A stretch of DNA of 13,509 nucleotides, from the NCBI GenBank assembly GCA_045606045.1, contig JAZURE010000075.1:1-13509 (forward strand), read 5' to 3'. Source of the stretch: RGIG8748 sp045606045. Lineage in GTDB: Bacteria > Bacillota > Clostridia > UMGS1810. The notes under the pieces were generated by a model. That model made no database searches, was not told the DNA's origin, and saw only the letters and a program-made list of their open reading frames with translations. Positions 1 through 6,993 of the stretch are shown here, piece after piece. Within the stretch, counting starts at the first letter, position 1. The number at the start of each line of letters is the position of its first letter. The position numbers and the translations under genes were made by a program.

Positions 1-235
1 CCTTAAGTGTGGGCCATATAAAGTCTTTTACATATTCGTCCTGAAGGTTTTCTATGTAAATTTTGCTTGCACCTGTCTTAAGCGCCTTTTCCTCGAGACC
101 GTCTGTCTCTTTACCCTGACCTACATCACCGCAAACGGCAATAACTTCGTAGTCATAGTTTTCCTTAAGCCACGGAATGATAATTGATGTATCAAGACCG
201 CCGCTGTATGCTAAAACAACTTTTTCCTTTGACAT
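1..235 (-). CDS. argG: Argininosuccinate synthase, N-terminal part (cut by window edge)
   Basis: Catalyses ATP-dependent condensation of citrulline and aspartate to argininosuccinate, the penultimate step of arginine synthesis, in the cytoplasm. Only 78 codons are in the window; the rest lies beyond base 1. The translation begins MSKEKVVLAYSGGLDTSI, with the SGGLDTS PP-loop (residues 11-17) that binds ATP in this family, followed by the typical VIAVCGDVGQG segment. The ATG at 235 is preceded by AGGAGG at a good distance. It is transcribed away from ruvC. A TTGATA-N17-TATAAT promoter and a nearby palindrome (316-333) suggest its own regulated transcription. Identity is clear from the N-terminus alone; completeness cannot be judged. 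Confidence 0.95.
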   Translation of the reverse strand, partial: MSKEKVVLAYSGGLDTSIIIPWLKENYDYEVIAVCGDVGQGKETDGLEEKALKTGASKIYIENLQDEYVKDFIWPTLK

Positions 236-278
236 ATTGATTTTCCTCCTAAAATGGTTTATTATTAAGTATAGAAAT

Positions 279-307
279 ATTATAACTCAAATTTTTATGA
301 ATATCAA
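279..307 (-). promoter_or_regulatory. Promoter of argG
   Basis: Read on the minus strand, a -35 box TTGATA (302-307) is followed after exactly 17 bases by a consensus -10 box TATAAT (279-284). Transcription would start about 30-35 bases upstream of the argG ATG. This is a near-consensus housekeeping sigma promoter. Confidence 0.75.
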
Positions 308-315
308 CTGTTAAA

Positions 316-333
316 TTTGCATAAATATGCAAA
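316..333. promoter_or_regulatory. Perfect 18-bp palindrome next to argG promoter, candidate operator
   Basis: TTTGCATA-AA-TATGCAAA has perfect 8-base arms around an AA centre and lies just upstream of the argG -35 box. Its core TGCATAAATATGCA resembles the general ARG-box form (TGAAT-WWWW-ATTCA) with one change per arm. A weaker copy, ATGTAT-AAA-ATGCAT, lies at 349-363, about 31 bases centre to centre. ArgR binding is inference from location and resemblance. Confidence 0.4.
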
Positions 334-392
334 AAATATCGATTTTGAATGTATAAAATGCATAAAAATCCATTTGAAAGGTTTCGGAACAA

Positions 393-908
393 ATGATAAT
401 ATTAGGTATAGACCCGGGTTATGCCATAGTCGGTGTCGGGGTTATCGAGTATATCGGCAACAAATTCAAGGTAATTGATTATCTGCCAATCACAACAGAG
501 GCACATACGCCGTTTGATCAGAGATTAAAAACTATATATGACGGTGTATGCGAGGTTATAGAAAAGTACAAGCCTGATTACATGTCAATAGAGGAATTGT
601 TTTTTAATGACAATGCAAAGACTGCCATTGCAGTAGGACAAGCGAGGGGAGTTATACTTCTTGCGGCGGTAAACCACGGAGTAGAGATTTTTGAATATAC
701 ACCCCTTCAGGTAAAACAGGCAGTTGTGGGCTATGGAAGGGCAGACAAGGTTCAGGTACAGCAAATGACTAAGGCAATCCTTGGCTTAAAGCAAATACCA
801 AAACCCGACGATGTTGCCGATGCGCTTGCCATTGCAGTATGCCATGCACATTCGTACAACGGAGCACTTTCGGGATATATATCCGCAAGTATCAAAAGCC
901 AAAAATAA
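393..908 (+). CDS. ruvC: Crossover junction endodeoxyribonuclease RuvC
   Basis: Holliday-junction resolvase: a dimer that nicks two opposing strands of four-way junctions bound by RuvAB, finishing homologous recombination and fork repair. The 171-residue length is normal. The four acidic catalytic positions of the RNase-H-like fold are visible: D7 in GIDPG, E67/E68 in SIEELFF, and D140 and D143 in PDDVADALAIA. The ATG at 393 directly begins the family's MIILGIDPG start; the upstream GAAAGG is a modest ribosome-binding site about 12 bases away. It heads ruvC-ruvA-ruvB, with ruvA starting 12 bases after its stop. No convincing promoter was found just upstream; TATAAA at 352-357 is a possible -10 without a good -35. 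Confidence 0.97.
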   Translation: MIILGIDPGYAIVGVGVIEYIGNKFKVIDYLPITTEAHTPFDQRLKTIYDGVCEVIEKYKPDYMSIEELFFNDNAKTAIAVGQARGVILLAAVNHGVEIFEYTPLQVKQAVVGYGRADKVQVQQMTKAILGLKQIPKPDDVADALAIAVCHAHSYNGALSGYISASIKSQK

Positions 909-920
909 GGAGAGGTACAT

Positions 921-1523
921 ATGATTAGCTATATAAAAGGAATTCTTGCCGATAAAGGAAGCGACCATGCCGTAGTGGAATGCGGCGGTGTTGGTTTTAA
1001 AATCTACACAAGCTATAATTCGCTTATAGACACCAAATGCACCAAGGGCAGTGAGGTTATCTTCCGCACGCATATGTATATTAAAGAAGGCATCATGGAT
1101 TTGTACGGCTTTACAACAAGCGAAGAGCTTGAACTTTTTGAACTTCTTATATCTGTAACGGGTGTGGGTGCAAAGGGTGCTCTGGCTGTTTTGTCTTCCA
1201 TGAGTCCGTCAAAGCTTTCGCTAACCATTGCCACGGGCGATGCGAACACCATAAAAAAAGCTCCAGGTATAGGTCAGAAGACAGCTCAGCGAATCATACT
1301 TGAGCTTAAGGACAAAATCAAAAACGAAAGCTTTATTGCTGACCCCAAGGAAGCCTTTTCCGAAAATATACCCGTAGCTTCAAACGAGCGCGAGGAAGCG
1401 GTAAATGCACTTATATCGCTTGGATACAGCGGTTATGAGGCGAAAAATGCAGTTTCCAAGGTTGGCGCAGATGCGTTTGATACAGAAACTATAATCAAAC
1501 AGGCTTTAAAGAGCCTTATGTAA
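921..1523 (+). CDS. ruvA: Holliday junction branch migration protein RuvA
   Basis: RuvA tetramers hold the Holliday junction in a square-planar form and load the RuvB motors. The 200-residue protein has the usual three domains: an OB-fold (about 1-63, starting MISYIKGIL), two helix-hairpin-helix motifs that grip DNA (TGVGAKGA near 80-87 and PGIGQKTAQR near 115-124), and, after a polar linker, a small C-terminal domain (about 150-200, EEAVNALISLGYSGYEA) that contacts RuvB. The acidic residues that form the separating pin in this family lie near the end of the OB-fold. The ATG is preceded by AAGGAGAGG. The gene sits 12 bases after ruvC and 10 bases before ruvB, so co-transcription and matched expression are expected. 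Confidence 0.97.
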   Translation: MISYIKGILADKGSDHAVVECGGVGFKIYTSYNSLIDTKCTKGSEVIFRTHMYIKEGIMDLYGFTTSEELELFELLISVTGVGAKGALAVLSSMSPSKLSLTIATGDANTIKKAPGIGQKTAQRIILELKDKIKNESFIADPKEAFSENIPVASNEREEAVNALISLGYSGYEAKNAVSKVGADAFDTETIIKQALKSLM

Positions 1524-1533
1524 GGAGGAAGCT

Positions 1534-2541
1534 ATGCTAAATTCCGAAGAGAGAATTGTAACAGGCTCTGTTACTGAGGAGGATGTTATCTCCGAACCGG
1601 GTCTAAGACCAAGAGAGCTTACAGAATATATAGGGCAGAGCAAGGTAAAAGAGAATCTTTCCATATATATAGAAGCCGCCAAAAGCCGAAGAGAAGCCCT
1701 CGACCATGTCCTTTTGTACGGACCGCCCGGGCTTGGCAAGACTACGCTTGCAAACATAATTGCAAATGAGCTTGGAGTTAATATACGCATTACCTCAGGC
1801 CCTGCTATAGAAAAGGCGGGAGACCTTGCGGCAATACTTACCAATCTCAATGAACACGATGTTTTGTTTATAGACGAAATCCATCGCTTAAGCCATAGCG
1901 TAGAGGAAGTTCTCTATCCTGCAATGGAAGATTTTGCTATAGATATAATAATAGGCAAGGGTCCGTCTGCACGCTCTATCCGACTGGATTTACCGCCTTT
2001 TACACTCATAGGCGCTACCACCAAGGCAGGCTCAATGACAGGACCGTTAAGAGACAGATTTGGTGTCATATCAAGACTCGAACTCTACACTCCCGAAGAA
2101 CTTTGCAAGATAGTTTTAAGAAGCGCAGGGATTCTCGGAGTAGATATAGATAAAGACGGTGCCTTGGAGATTGCCTCGCGTTCGAGAGGCACACCAAGAA
2201 TTGCAAACAGGCTCGTAAAGAGAGTAAGGGATTTTGCCACTATATTAGGCGACGGCAGAATCACGGGTGAACTTGCATCTAAGGCTCTTTCGCGATTGGA
2301 AATAGACGAAATCGGTCTTGACAATGTAGACAGGAATATGATTCTTACCATGATAAACAGTTTTGGCGGAGGTCCTGTAGGGCTGGATACCCTTGCCGCA
2401 ACAACAGGCGAGGATTCCAATACCATTGAGGATGTATACGAGCCTTATCTTATGCAGCTTGGTTTTATAAACCGCACCCCCAGAGGCCGTGTTGTTACAA
2501 AACTTGCATATGAGCACTACAACATACCTTTTGAAAGATAA
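1534..2541 (+). CDS. ruvB: Holliday junction branch migration DNA helicase RuvB
   Basis: Hexameric AAA+ motor that pumps DNA through the RuvA-held junction, driving branch migration. The 335-residue length is typical. Visible motifs: Walker A GPPGLGKT (63-70), Walker B with DEIH (114-117), sensor-1 GATT (160-163), the arginine-finger region GPLRDRFG (170-177), and the C-terminal winged-helix region with GGPVGLDTLA and EDVYEPYLMQLGF. The ATG at 1534 follows AAGGAGGAAG, ten bases after the ruvA stop. It is the last gene of the ruv cluster. The hairpin at 2594-2631 may act as the cluster's terminator, although it lies close to the next gene's start. Confidence 0.98.
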   Translation: MLNSEERIVTGSVTEEDVISEPGLRPRELTEYIGQSKVKENLSIYIEAAKSRREALDHVLLYGPPGLGKTTLANIIANELGVNIRITSGPAIEKAGDLAAILTNLNEHDVLFIDEIHRLSHSVEEVLYPAMEDFAIDIIIGKGPSARSIRLDLPPFTLIGATTKAGSMTGPLRDRFGVISRLELYTPEELCKIVLRSAGILGVDIDKDGALEIASRSRGTPRIANRLVKRVRDFATILGDGRITGELASKALSRLEIDEIGLDNVDRNMILTMINSFGGGPVGLDTLAATTGEDSNTIEDVYEPYLMQLGFINRTPRGRVVTKLAYEHYNIPFER

Positions 2542-2593
2542 AAAGTTTGTTACAATTTGCTGACAGTTTTGTTATTTAGTCGAATTTTTTTCT

Positions 2594-2631
2594 AAAGTAT
2601 AGTATAATCGATACAGATTGTACTATACTTT
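2594..2631 (+). terminator. 16-bp hairpin between ruvB and amidase gene: terminator or leader structure
   Basis: Arms 2594-2609 and 2616-2631 pair over 16 positions with one U-G wobble and a six-base loop GATACA, followed by TTGTTTT. This fits an AT-rich intrinsic terminator for ruvCAB. However, it contains TATAAT (2603-2608), which could be the -10 of the amidase promoter (the -35 is poor), and it ends eight bases before the amidase ribosome-binding site. It may therefore be a regulatory leader or a DNA-level operator. Confidence 0.5.
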
Positions 2632-2648
2632 TTGTTTTAGGATTGATT

Positions 2649-4046
2649 ATGATGAATAAGTTAAAAACCATATTTTTTACTCTGATTCTTCTTATAGTGG
2701 GCTATACAACGATTCATGCAGCAGATACCGCGCTTTATCTTGACGGCAAGCTTTTAAATACAGATGTACCGCCTATAATTGTTCAAAATCGTTCATTTGT
2801 TCCCGTGAGGAGCATATTTGAAAAAATGGGTGCAGAAGTAACATGGATTAAATCCAGACAGCAGGTTATAATCCGTTCTTCTGATACACGCATAGTTCTT
2901 AATGTTGACAGTACCACAGCTTATGTGGATGATGAAACCGCAGAAATGGATGTTGCGCCGTTTATAAAGGACGGAAGAACTATGGTGCCTGTACGATTTA
3001 TATCCGAAAATCTCAAATACGATGTTAAATGGGAGAATAATTCGGTGTATATATCCACCAAAAAGAACTCTGTTTCTTCCAAGACTCCCAAGATAAATAA
3101 AATTAATATTAACGAAAAGGATAGTTCTACAGAAGTAGTTGTAAACATCGCAAATATGGAGAAGCCAAGTATTTCCTATGCGGATTCACCTGTGCGTTTT
3201 ATAGCGGATTTTCCCAATACCACGATGTCACTTACAGGTTCTAAAATGGAAGCTGATACTAAAGATGTTACAGAGGTGCGCTATGCTATCCACCCCGAAC
3301 ATACACGAATAGTAATAGAATCGCCCTGTGAGGTTACATACACCGTTAAGTACACCTCTTCTGCAATGATAATAAACGTAAAATCCAAAAACACTTCAGA
3401 TGAAGAAGATATTACAACAGAAGAACCTGCACCTGTGGTGGACGGAGATACACTTGTTGTAATAGATGCAGGACACGGCGGAAAAGACTGCGGTGCTATA
3501 GGATATGATAGTGAGGGCGAGCCTGTTTTGTATGAAAGCGAAGTTAACCTTGCCATTGCAGAGTCGGTATATAATGCTCTTTCGTCAGGCGGAGTAAATG
3601 CCGTTATGACAAGAACAAAAGATGTCGCACTCGGTGATACCGAAATGGATGATTTGCTTGAAAGAAGCAGTATTGCAAACGAGATGGGCGCTACATTCTT
3701 TGTAAGTATCCATTGCAATTCCTTTACCGAGCCTACGGCAGGTGGTACGGAAATTCTCTATGCCGACACCGAGGATAAGATATATTCTGGTGTTACAAGT
3801 AAGGAGCTTGCACAAAATGTTCTGACTCCCTTGCTTAAAGCCACAGGACTAACTGACAGGGGACTTAAGGATAGTCCGAAAATAGTAGTGCTTCGTACCA
3901 CTACAATGCCATCCATTCTTGTTGAAACTGCATTTATATCCAATCCACAGGATATGGAAATACTGGCAGATGAGGATAAGCTCATAGAGATAGGTGAGGC
4001 TATAGCAGAAGGTATAGTTAAATCCTTAGGTATGTTGGAACAATAA
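2649..4046 (+). CDS. Exported N-acetylmuramoyl-L-alanine amidase with stalk and AMIN-like domains
   Basis: Zinc hydrolase that cuts the bond between N-acetylmuramic acid and the stem peptide of peptidoglycan, acting outside the cell. From the ATG at 2649 it has 465 residues: a signal peptide (1-24, NKLK then a hydrophobic run ending at IHAAD); a copper-amine-oxidase-like stalk domain (about 27-138, with the paired SFVPVRSIFE and TMVPVRFISE repeats); an AMIN-like beta domain (about 148-248) for wall targeting; an acidic Thr/Glu linker; and an Amidase_3 catalytic domain (about 266-465). Zinc ligands are H276 (DAGHGG), E296 (YESEVNL) and H355 (SIHCNS), with catalytic E427 (VETAF). AGGA at 2639-2642 sits six bases before the chosen ATG; the adjacent ATG at 2652 is equally possible. 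The TTG at 2643 directly abuts AGGA and is unlikely. Likely a division or wall-turnover enzyme of the AmiC/CwlD type; substrate details cannot be read. Confidence 0.92.
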   Translation: MMNKLKTIFFTLILLIVGYTTIHAADTALYLDGKLLNTDVPPIIVQNRSFVPVRSIFEKMGAEVTWIKSRQQVIIRSSDTRIVLNVDSTTAYVDDETAEMDVAPFIKDGRTMVPVRFISENLKYDVKWENNSVYISTKKNSVSSKTPKINKININEKDSSTEVVVNIANMEKPSISYADSPVRFIADFPNTTMSLTGSKMEADTKDVTEVRYAIHPEHTRIVIESPCEVTYTVKYTSSAMIINVKSKNTSDEEDITTEEPAPVVDGDTLVVIDAGHGGKDCGAIGYDSEGEPVLYESEVNLAIAESVYNALSSGGVNAVMTRTKDVALGDTEMDDLLERSSIANEMGATFFVSIHCNSFTEPTAGGTEILYADTEDKIYSGVTSKELAQNVLTPLLKATGLTDRGLKDSPKIVVLRTTTMPSILVETAFISNPQDMEILADEDKLIEIGEAIAEGIVKSLGMLEQ

Positions 4047-4100
4047 TGCAAAAACACAAAAAATATTAAAAAAGCCACAAAAAAAAGGCATGTTATAGTG

Positions 4101-4130
4101 TTGACACATCCCTCGCTATTACTGTAATAT
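4101..4130 (+). promoter_or_regulatory. Promoter of isomerase-like gene
   Basis: A consensus -35 TTGACA (4101-4106) is followed after 18 bases by TAATAT (4125-4130). TGTAAT (4123-4128, 16-base spacing) is an alternative -10. The start codon of the next gene lies about 35 bases downstream. Confidence 0.55.
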
Positions 4131-4164
4131 TGTTATGTTATTTACATTTTGGCGGTGATATATC

Positions 4165-4995
4165 ATGAACGAAAAAATAAGCTTTTATTCCCGTCCGTAT
4201 CCTAAGAATACTGATTATTTTGATATTATCGATACGGCGTGTGAACACGGAATATCTTCTATAGAAGGCTTCAATATGCTTGATTTTGAATTGCCCGACA
4301 TAGATGCTGCAAGGAAAATCAGAGAATATGCTGATAGTAAAAATATCATATTTAGTTGTTTCTCTGTTTATATAAACCTCGTTGGCGAAGATTCTGAAGT
4401 GATGACAGAGCGTGTTAAATCCTATGTAGATGTAGCGCAAGTTCTCGGCTCACCATATATTCATCACACTATTGCAAACAATTTTCTGGACCCCGAGGGT
4501 GTATGTGCTCACAGGGATGAATATTTTGAAAAGGGTATTAATGCCGTAAGACAGATTTATGATTATGCTGACCAAAAAGGCATAAAAGCGGTGTATGAAG
4601 AGCAGGGCTATATATTTAACGGCATGGATGGATACAGAAAGTTTATAAATGCTGTAGACAGAAATATAGGTGTTGTAGCTGATATGTGCAATATATATCA
4701 GGCAGACGGCGATATATTTGAGTTTATAAAGGAGTTTTCGGACAAAATAGTTCATGTACATATAAAAAACATATCTATTACAGACGATAATCCAAATGGG
4801 ATGGGCATGAAAACCCTTGGCGGAAAGTACATGTGGGAAGCGGAAATGCCGACCGGTATTGTGGATATTAAAAAAGCTATAGAACTTCTTAAGTCCATTG
4901 GATATGACGGTTATTACGGTATTGAATACGGAGCACCTTGCGATAATTCAGATTGTCTTAAGACGGCACTCGAATTTGTAGATAAAATCCTTTGA
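4165..4995 (+). CDS. Sugar phosphate isomerase/epimerase family TIM-barrel protein
   Basis: Predicted cytoplasmic metal-dependent TIM-barrel of the xylose-isomerase/AP-endonuclease-2 superfamily, which includes sugar isomerases, 3-epimerases and inosose dehydratases. Length (276 residues) is typical. Likely metal ligands sit at the ends of beta strands: E145/E146 in VYEEQGY, D173 in VVADMCN, H197/H199 in IVHVHIKN, and E254 in YGIEYG. A W-rich loop (GGKYMWEAEMPTG, about 219-231) matches the segment that often carries active-site residues. The ATG follows GGCGGTGA. It has its own promoter (4101-4130) and terminator (5017-5051), so it is probably monocistronic. No sugar transporter or kinase lies nearby, and the substrate cannot be deduced. 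Confidence 0.85.
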   Translation: MNEKISFYSRPYPKNTDYFDIIDTACEHGISSIEGFNMLDFELPDIDAARKIREYADSKNIIFSCFSVYINLVGEDSEVMTERVKSYVDVAQVLGSPYIHHTIANNFLDPEGVCAHRDEYFEKGINAVRQIYDYADQKGIKAVYEEQGYIFNGMDGYRKFINAVDRNIGVVADMCNIYQADGDIFEFIKEFSDKIVHVHIKNISITDDNPNGMGMKTLGGKYMWEAEMPTGIVDIKKAIELLKSIGYDGYYGIEYGAPCDNSDCLKTALEFVDKIL

Positions 4996-5016
4996 TTTTC
5001 GGTAGTATAAGTATAC

Positions 5017-5051
5017 AAAAATATGCCTTTTCTGTGAGAGGCATATTTTTT
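5017..5051 (+). terminator. Intrinsic terminator after isomerase-like gene
   Basis: The arms AAAAATATGCC (5017-5027) and GGCATATTTTT (5040-5050) pair perfectly and extend inward by T-A, T-G and T-A pairs to a six-base loop, with a T-run at the 3' side. It begins 21 bases after the stop codon. Confidence 0.85.
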
Positions 5052-5063
5052 ATAAAGAAAAAC

Positions 5064-5092
5064 TTGTAAAAGCTTTGTTTGTGTGATAAAAT
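5064..5092 (+). promoter_or_regulatory. Promoter of ireB-murJ (possibly ireB-murJ-glnN-uppP)
   Basis: TTGTAA (5064-5069), 17 bases, then TAAAAT (5087-5092), preceded by TGa to form an extended -10. It lies just after the upstream terminator and about 38 bases before the ireB ATG. Confidence 0.7.
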
Positions 5093-5130
5093 ATATATGT
5101 ATTTATTTTTTATCTAAAAGGGGTGTTAAT

Positions 5131-5385
5131 ATGGATCATATTGAAAAGACACAACAAATCAAGGTTGCTGCAGACAGCGCCGCAAGAGTCAGAGAGACTA
5201 TCAGGGTTGTATATGAAGCACTTGAACTCAAAGGCTACAATCCTGTAAATCAGATTGTTGCATATATTATGTCGGGTGATCCTACTTACATTACCAGTCA
5301 TAATAATGCCCGAAACCTCATGAGCAAGCTTGAGCCGGATGAAGTTTTGGAAATTCTTGTTAAGGAATATATTAAAACATTGTAA
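5131..5385 (+). CDS. ireB: IreB/ReoM family regulatory phosphoprotein (UPF0297)
   Basis: Small cytoplasmic protein of the family studied as IreB in Enterococcus and ReoM in Listeria. There it is phosphorylated by the PASTA-domain Ser/Thr kinase and links that kinase to peptidoglycan synthesis, in Listeria through ClpCP-dependent turnover of MurA. The product is 84 residues, near family length. It carries the hallmark ALELKGYNPVNQIVAYIMSG and DPTYITSHNNAR segments. The N-terminus MDHIEKTQQ places a threonine at position 7, matching the reported kinase target of ReoM. The ATG at 5131 is chosen because AAGGGG lies just upstream and the protein begins as the family does; an in-frame GTG at 5083 falls inside the promoter. 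The usual ruvX and DUF1292 neighbours are absent; murJ follows after five bases. Confidence 0.93.
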   Translation: MDHIEKTQQIKVAADSAARVRETIRVVYEALELKGYNPVNQIVAYIMSGDPTYITSHNNARNLMSKLEPDEVLEILVKEYIKTL

Positions 5386-5390
5386 TTTTT

Positions 5391-6947
5391 ATGAAGATGA
5401 CCAGAAAGAACACAGCTTTCACAGCCGCTTTTATGGTTGCGGCAACTCTTGCCGCTAAACTTTGCGGTATGTTAAGAGACATTTTAATAGCTGCAATGTA
5501 CGGTACTACAACCGCAGAAGCCATTGCCTTTTCGAGTGCAAGCAGGATACCTGTTCTCTTTTTCGATATAGCTTTTGGTTCTGCGGTTACAAGTGCGTTT
5601 ATCCCCGTTTTTAACGAGTATCTTTCGGGAAGAGGAAAGGAAGAATCCTTTAATCTTGCAAACCGTTTTATAAACCTCGTATTTTTACTGACGGCATTTT
5701 TAGCTGTTTTGGGTATGGCTTTATCCCGTCAGCTTGTGGGGGTTATTGCGGGCGGTTATGAGGATGGTATTTTAAATCTCATTTCTTCACTTGTTGTAAT
5801 TCTTTTTCCTATGATTGTATTTGCAGGACTTGCCTTTTGTATTGTGGGTATTTTGCAATCATTTGGTGAGTTTCTTATTCCGTCTGTTATAAGCCTTGTT
5901 TCAAACGCATTTTTAATTTTGTACCTTGTTATTTTTGGCAATCGCTTTGGTGTTCGGGGCGTAGCCTTTGCAATGCTTATTTCGTGGAGCTTGCAGCTTA
6001 TTGTACAACTTCCCGCACTTATTAAATGCGGATATAGATTTAAGTTTACATTCTCTTTCAAAGATGATGGAATACGCAGGATATGTCTTTTGGCGCTACC
6101 CATAATATTAACCTCATGGGTTCAGCCAATAAATAATCTTATAAATATCCGCCTTGCTTCTTCCTTAAAGCAGCTTGGCTCTGTTGCGGCATTAGACTAC
6201 GCAAACAGGCTCTACATAATTCTTGTAAGTGTATTTGCCTACGCAATCACAAACCTTACACTTCCTCCTATGTCGCGTGCACATGCAGCAGGGGACAAAG
6301 GACAGTTTGCTAATATAGCAGGGCTGGGGATAAGGTATGCACTTATTGTGATTGTGCCTGTTATGGCGGGCTTTCTAATTTTGTCAAAGCCTATAATACA
6401 GCTTGTGTACGAAAGAGGACTGTTTGATGCGCAGTCAACACTGCTTACAAGCTCTGCTTTATTTTTCTACTCGCTCGGTATGGTAGGATATGCTCTGCAG
6501 GAGATATCAAACCGCATATTTTACGCATCTTTGGACGGAAAGACTCCGATGATTATTTCAGCTATTGGTGTAGGTTTTAATATAATTTTGAGTATTGTCC
6601 TTATAAGAGGGTTTGACCTTGACCACAGAGCACTGGCACTTTCTGCCGCTGTATCTGCAAACATTATGGGTTTTTCTGCTTTTTTTGTAGCATCTAAACG
6701 CAATAGTGGCATACTCACGAGAGAGTTTGTTATTTTTGTAATTAAAGTTGTAATATCAGCTATTATAATGTCCAGTGTTGTTAAGACTATAGATATGATT
6801 TCTGTGAATACGATGCTTGCCGTACGGCTTGCTCTTTGCATACTTAGCGGTGTCACAACATATTTCTTATGTACAATTATTTTTAATATAAAAGAGGTAA
6901 AAACACTTTTAATTAAAGTGATTTCAACAAAAAAATCAAACTCATAG
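5391..6947 (+). CDS. murJ: Lipid II flippase MurJ (MviN/MOP superfamily)
   Basis: Integral membrane protein that moves the peptidoglycan precursor lipid II from the inner to the outer face of the cytoplasmic membrane. The 518 residues contain about 14 hydrophobic segments. The N-terminal signature is clear: KLCGMLRDILIAAMYG (R29-D30) and SRIPVLFFDIAFGSAVTSAF (R52), which hold conserved arginines of the MurJ cavity, then FIPVFNEYL. A later segment, VYERGLFDAQST, is also typical. The start at 5391 lies five bases after the ireB stop and has no ribosome-binding site of its own; the nearest AAGGAA is over 20 bases upstream within ireB. Translation is therefore probably coupled to ireB. A second ATG at 5397 is possible. 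Related MOP flippases exist, but motifs and context support MurJ. Confidence 0.93.
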   Translation: MKMTRKNTAFTAAFMVAATLAAKLCGMLRDILIAAMYGTTTAEAIAFSSASRIPVLFFDIAFGSAVTSAFIPVFNEYLSGRGKEESFNLANRFINLVFLLTAFLAVLGMALSRQLVGVIAGGYEDGILNLISSLVVILFPMIVFAGLAFCIVGILQSFGEFLIPSVISLVSNAFLILYLVIFGNRFGVRGVAFAMLISWSLQLIVQLPALIKCGYRFKFTFSFKDDGIRRICLLALPIILTSWVQPINNLINIRLASSLKQLGSVAALDYANRLYIILVSVFAYAITNLTLPPMSRAHAAGDKGQFANIAGLGIRYALIVIVPVMAGFLILSKPIIQLVYERGLFDAQSTLLTSSALFFYSLGMVGYALQEISNRIFYASLDGKTPMIISAIGVGFNIILSIVLIRGFDLDHRALALSAAVSANIMGFSAFFVASKRNSGILTREFVIFVIKVVISAIIMSSVVKTIDMISVNTMLAVRLALCILSGVTTYFLCTIIFNIKEVKTLLIKVISTKKSNS

Positions 6948-6954
6948 ACTATGA
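6942..6954. repeat. Short perfect palindrome at murJ stop codon
   Basis: TCATAG-A-CTATGA has perfect six-base arms around one base and overlaps the murJ TAG. The one-base centre is too short for an RNA hairpin, so any role would be as a DNA operator ahead of glnN. No known motif is matched, and chance is possible in AT-rich sequence. Confidence 0.25.
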
Positions 6955-6993
6955 ACTTTTGTAGTATATTTTATATATCGGAGGTTGGATAAA

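Noticed and set aside
3281..3718. Long minus-strand open frame opposite the amidase gene (145 codons)
   Set aside because: Lies wholly within a gene with clear domains and has no ribosome-binding site, recognisable motif or plausible composition.
4074..4089. GCC/GGC mini-hairpin after the amidase gene as a terminator
   Set aside because: Only three pairs around an A-rich loop; no stable stem and no T-run on the plus strand.
5083..5130. In-frame GTG start 16 codons upstream for ireB
   Set aside because: It falls inside the extended -10 promoter and the added residues do not resemble the family; the ATG at 5131 has a proper ribosome-binding site.
6985..6993. In-frame TTG start three codons ahead of the glnN ATG
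   Set aside because: It directly abuts the GGAGG ribosome-binding site, leaving no spacer; the ATG at 6994 is correctly spaced.
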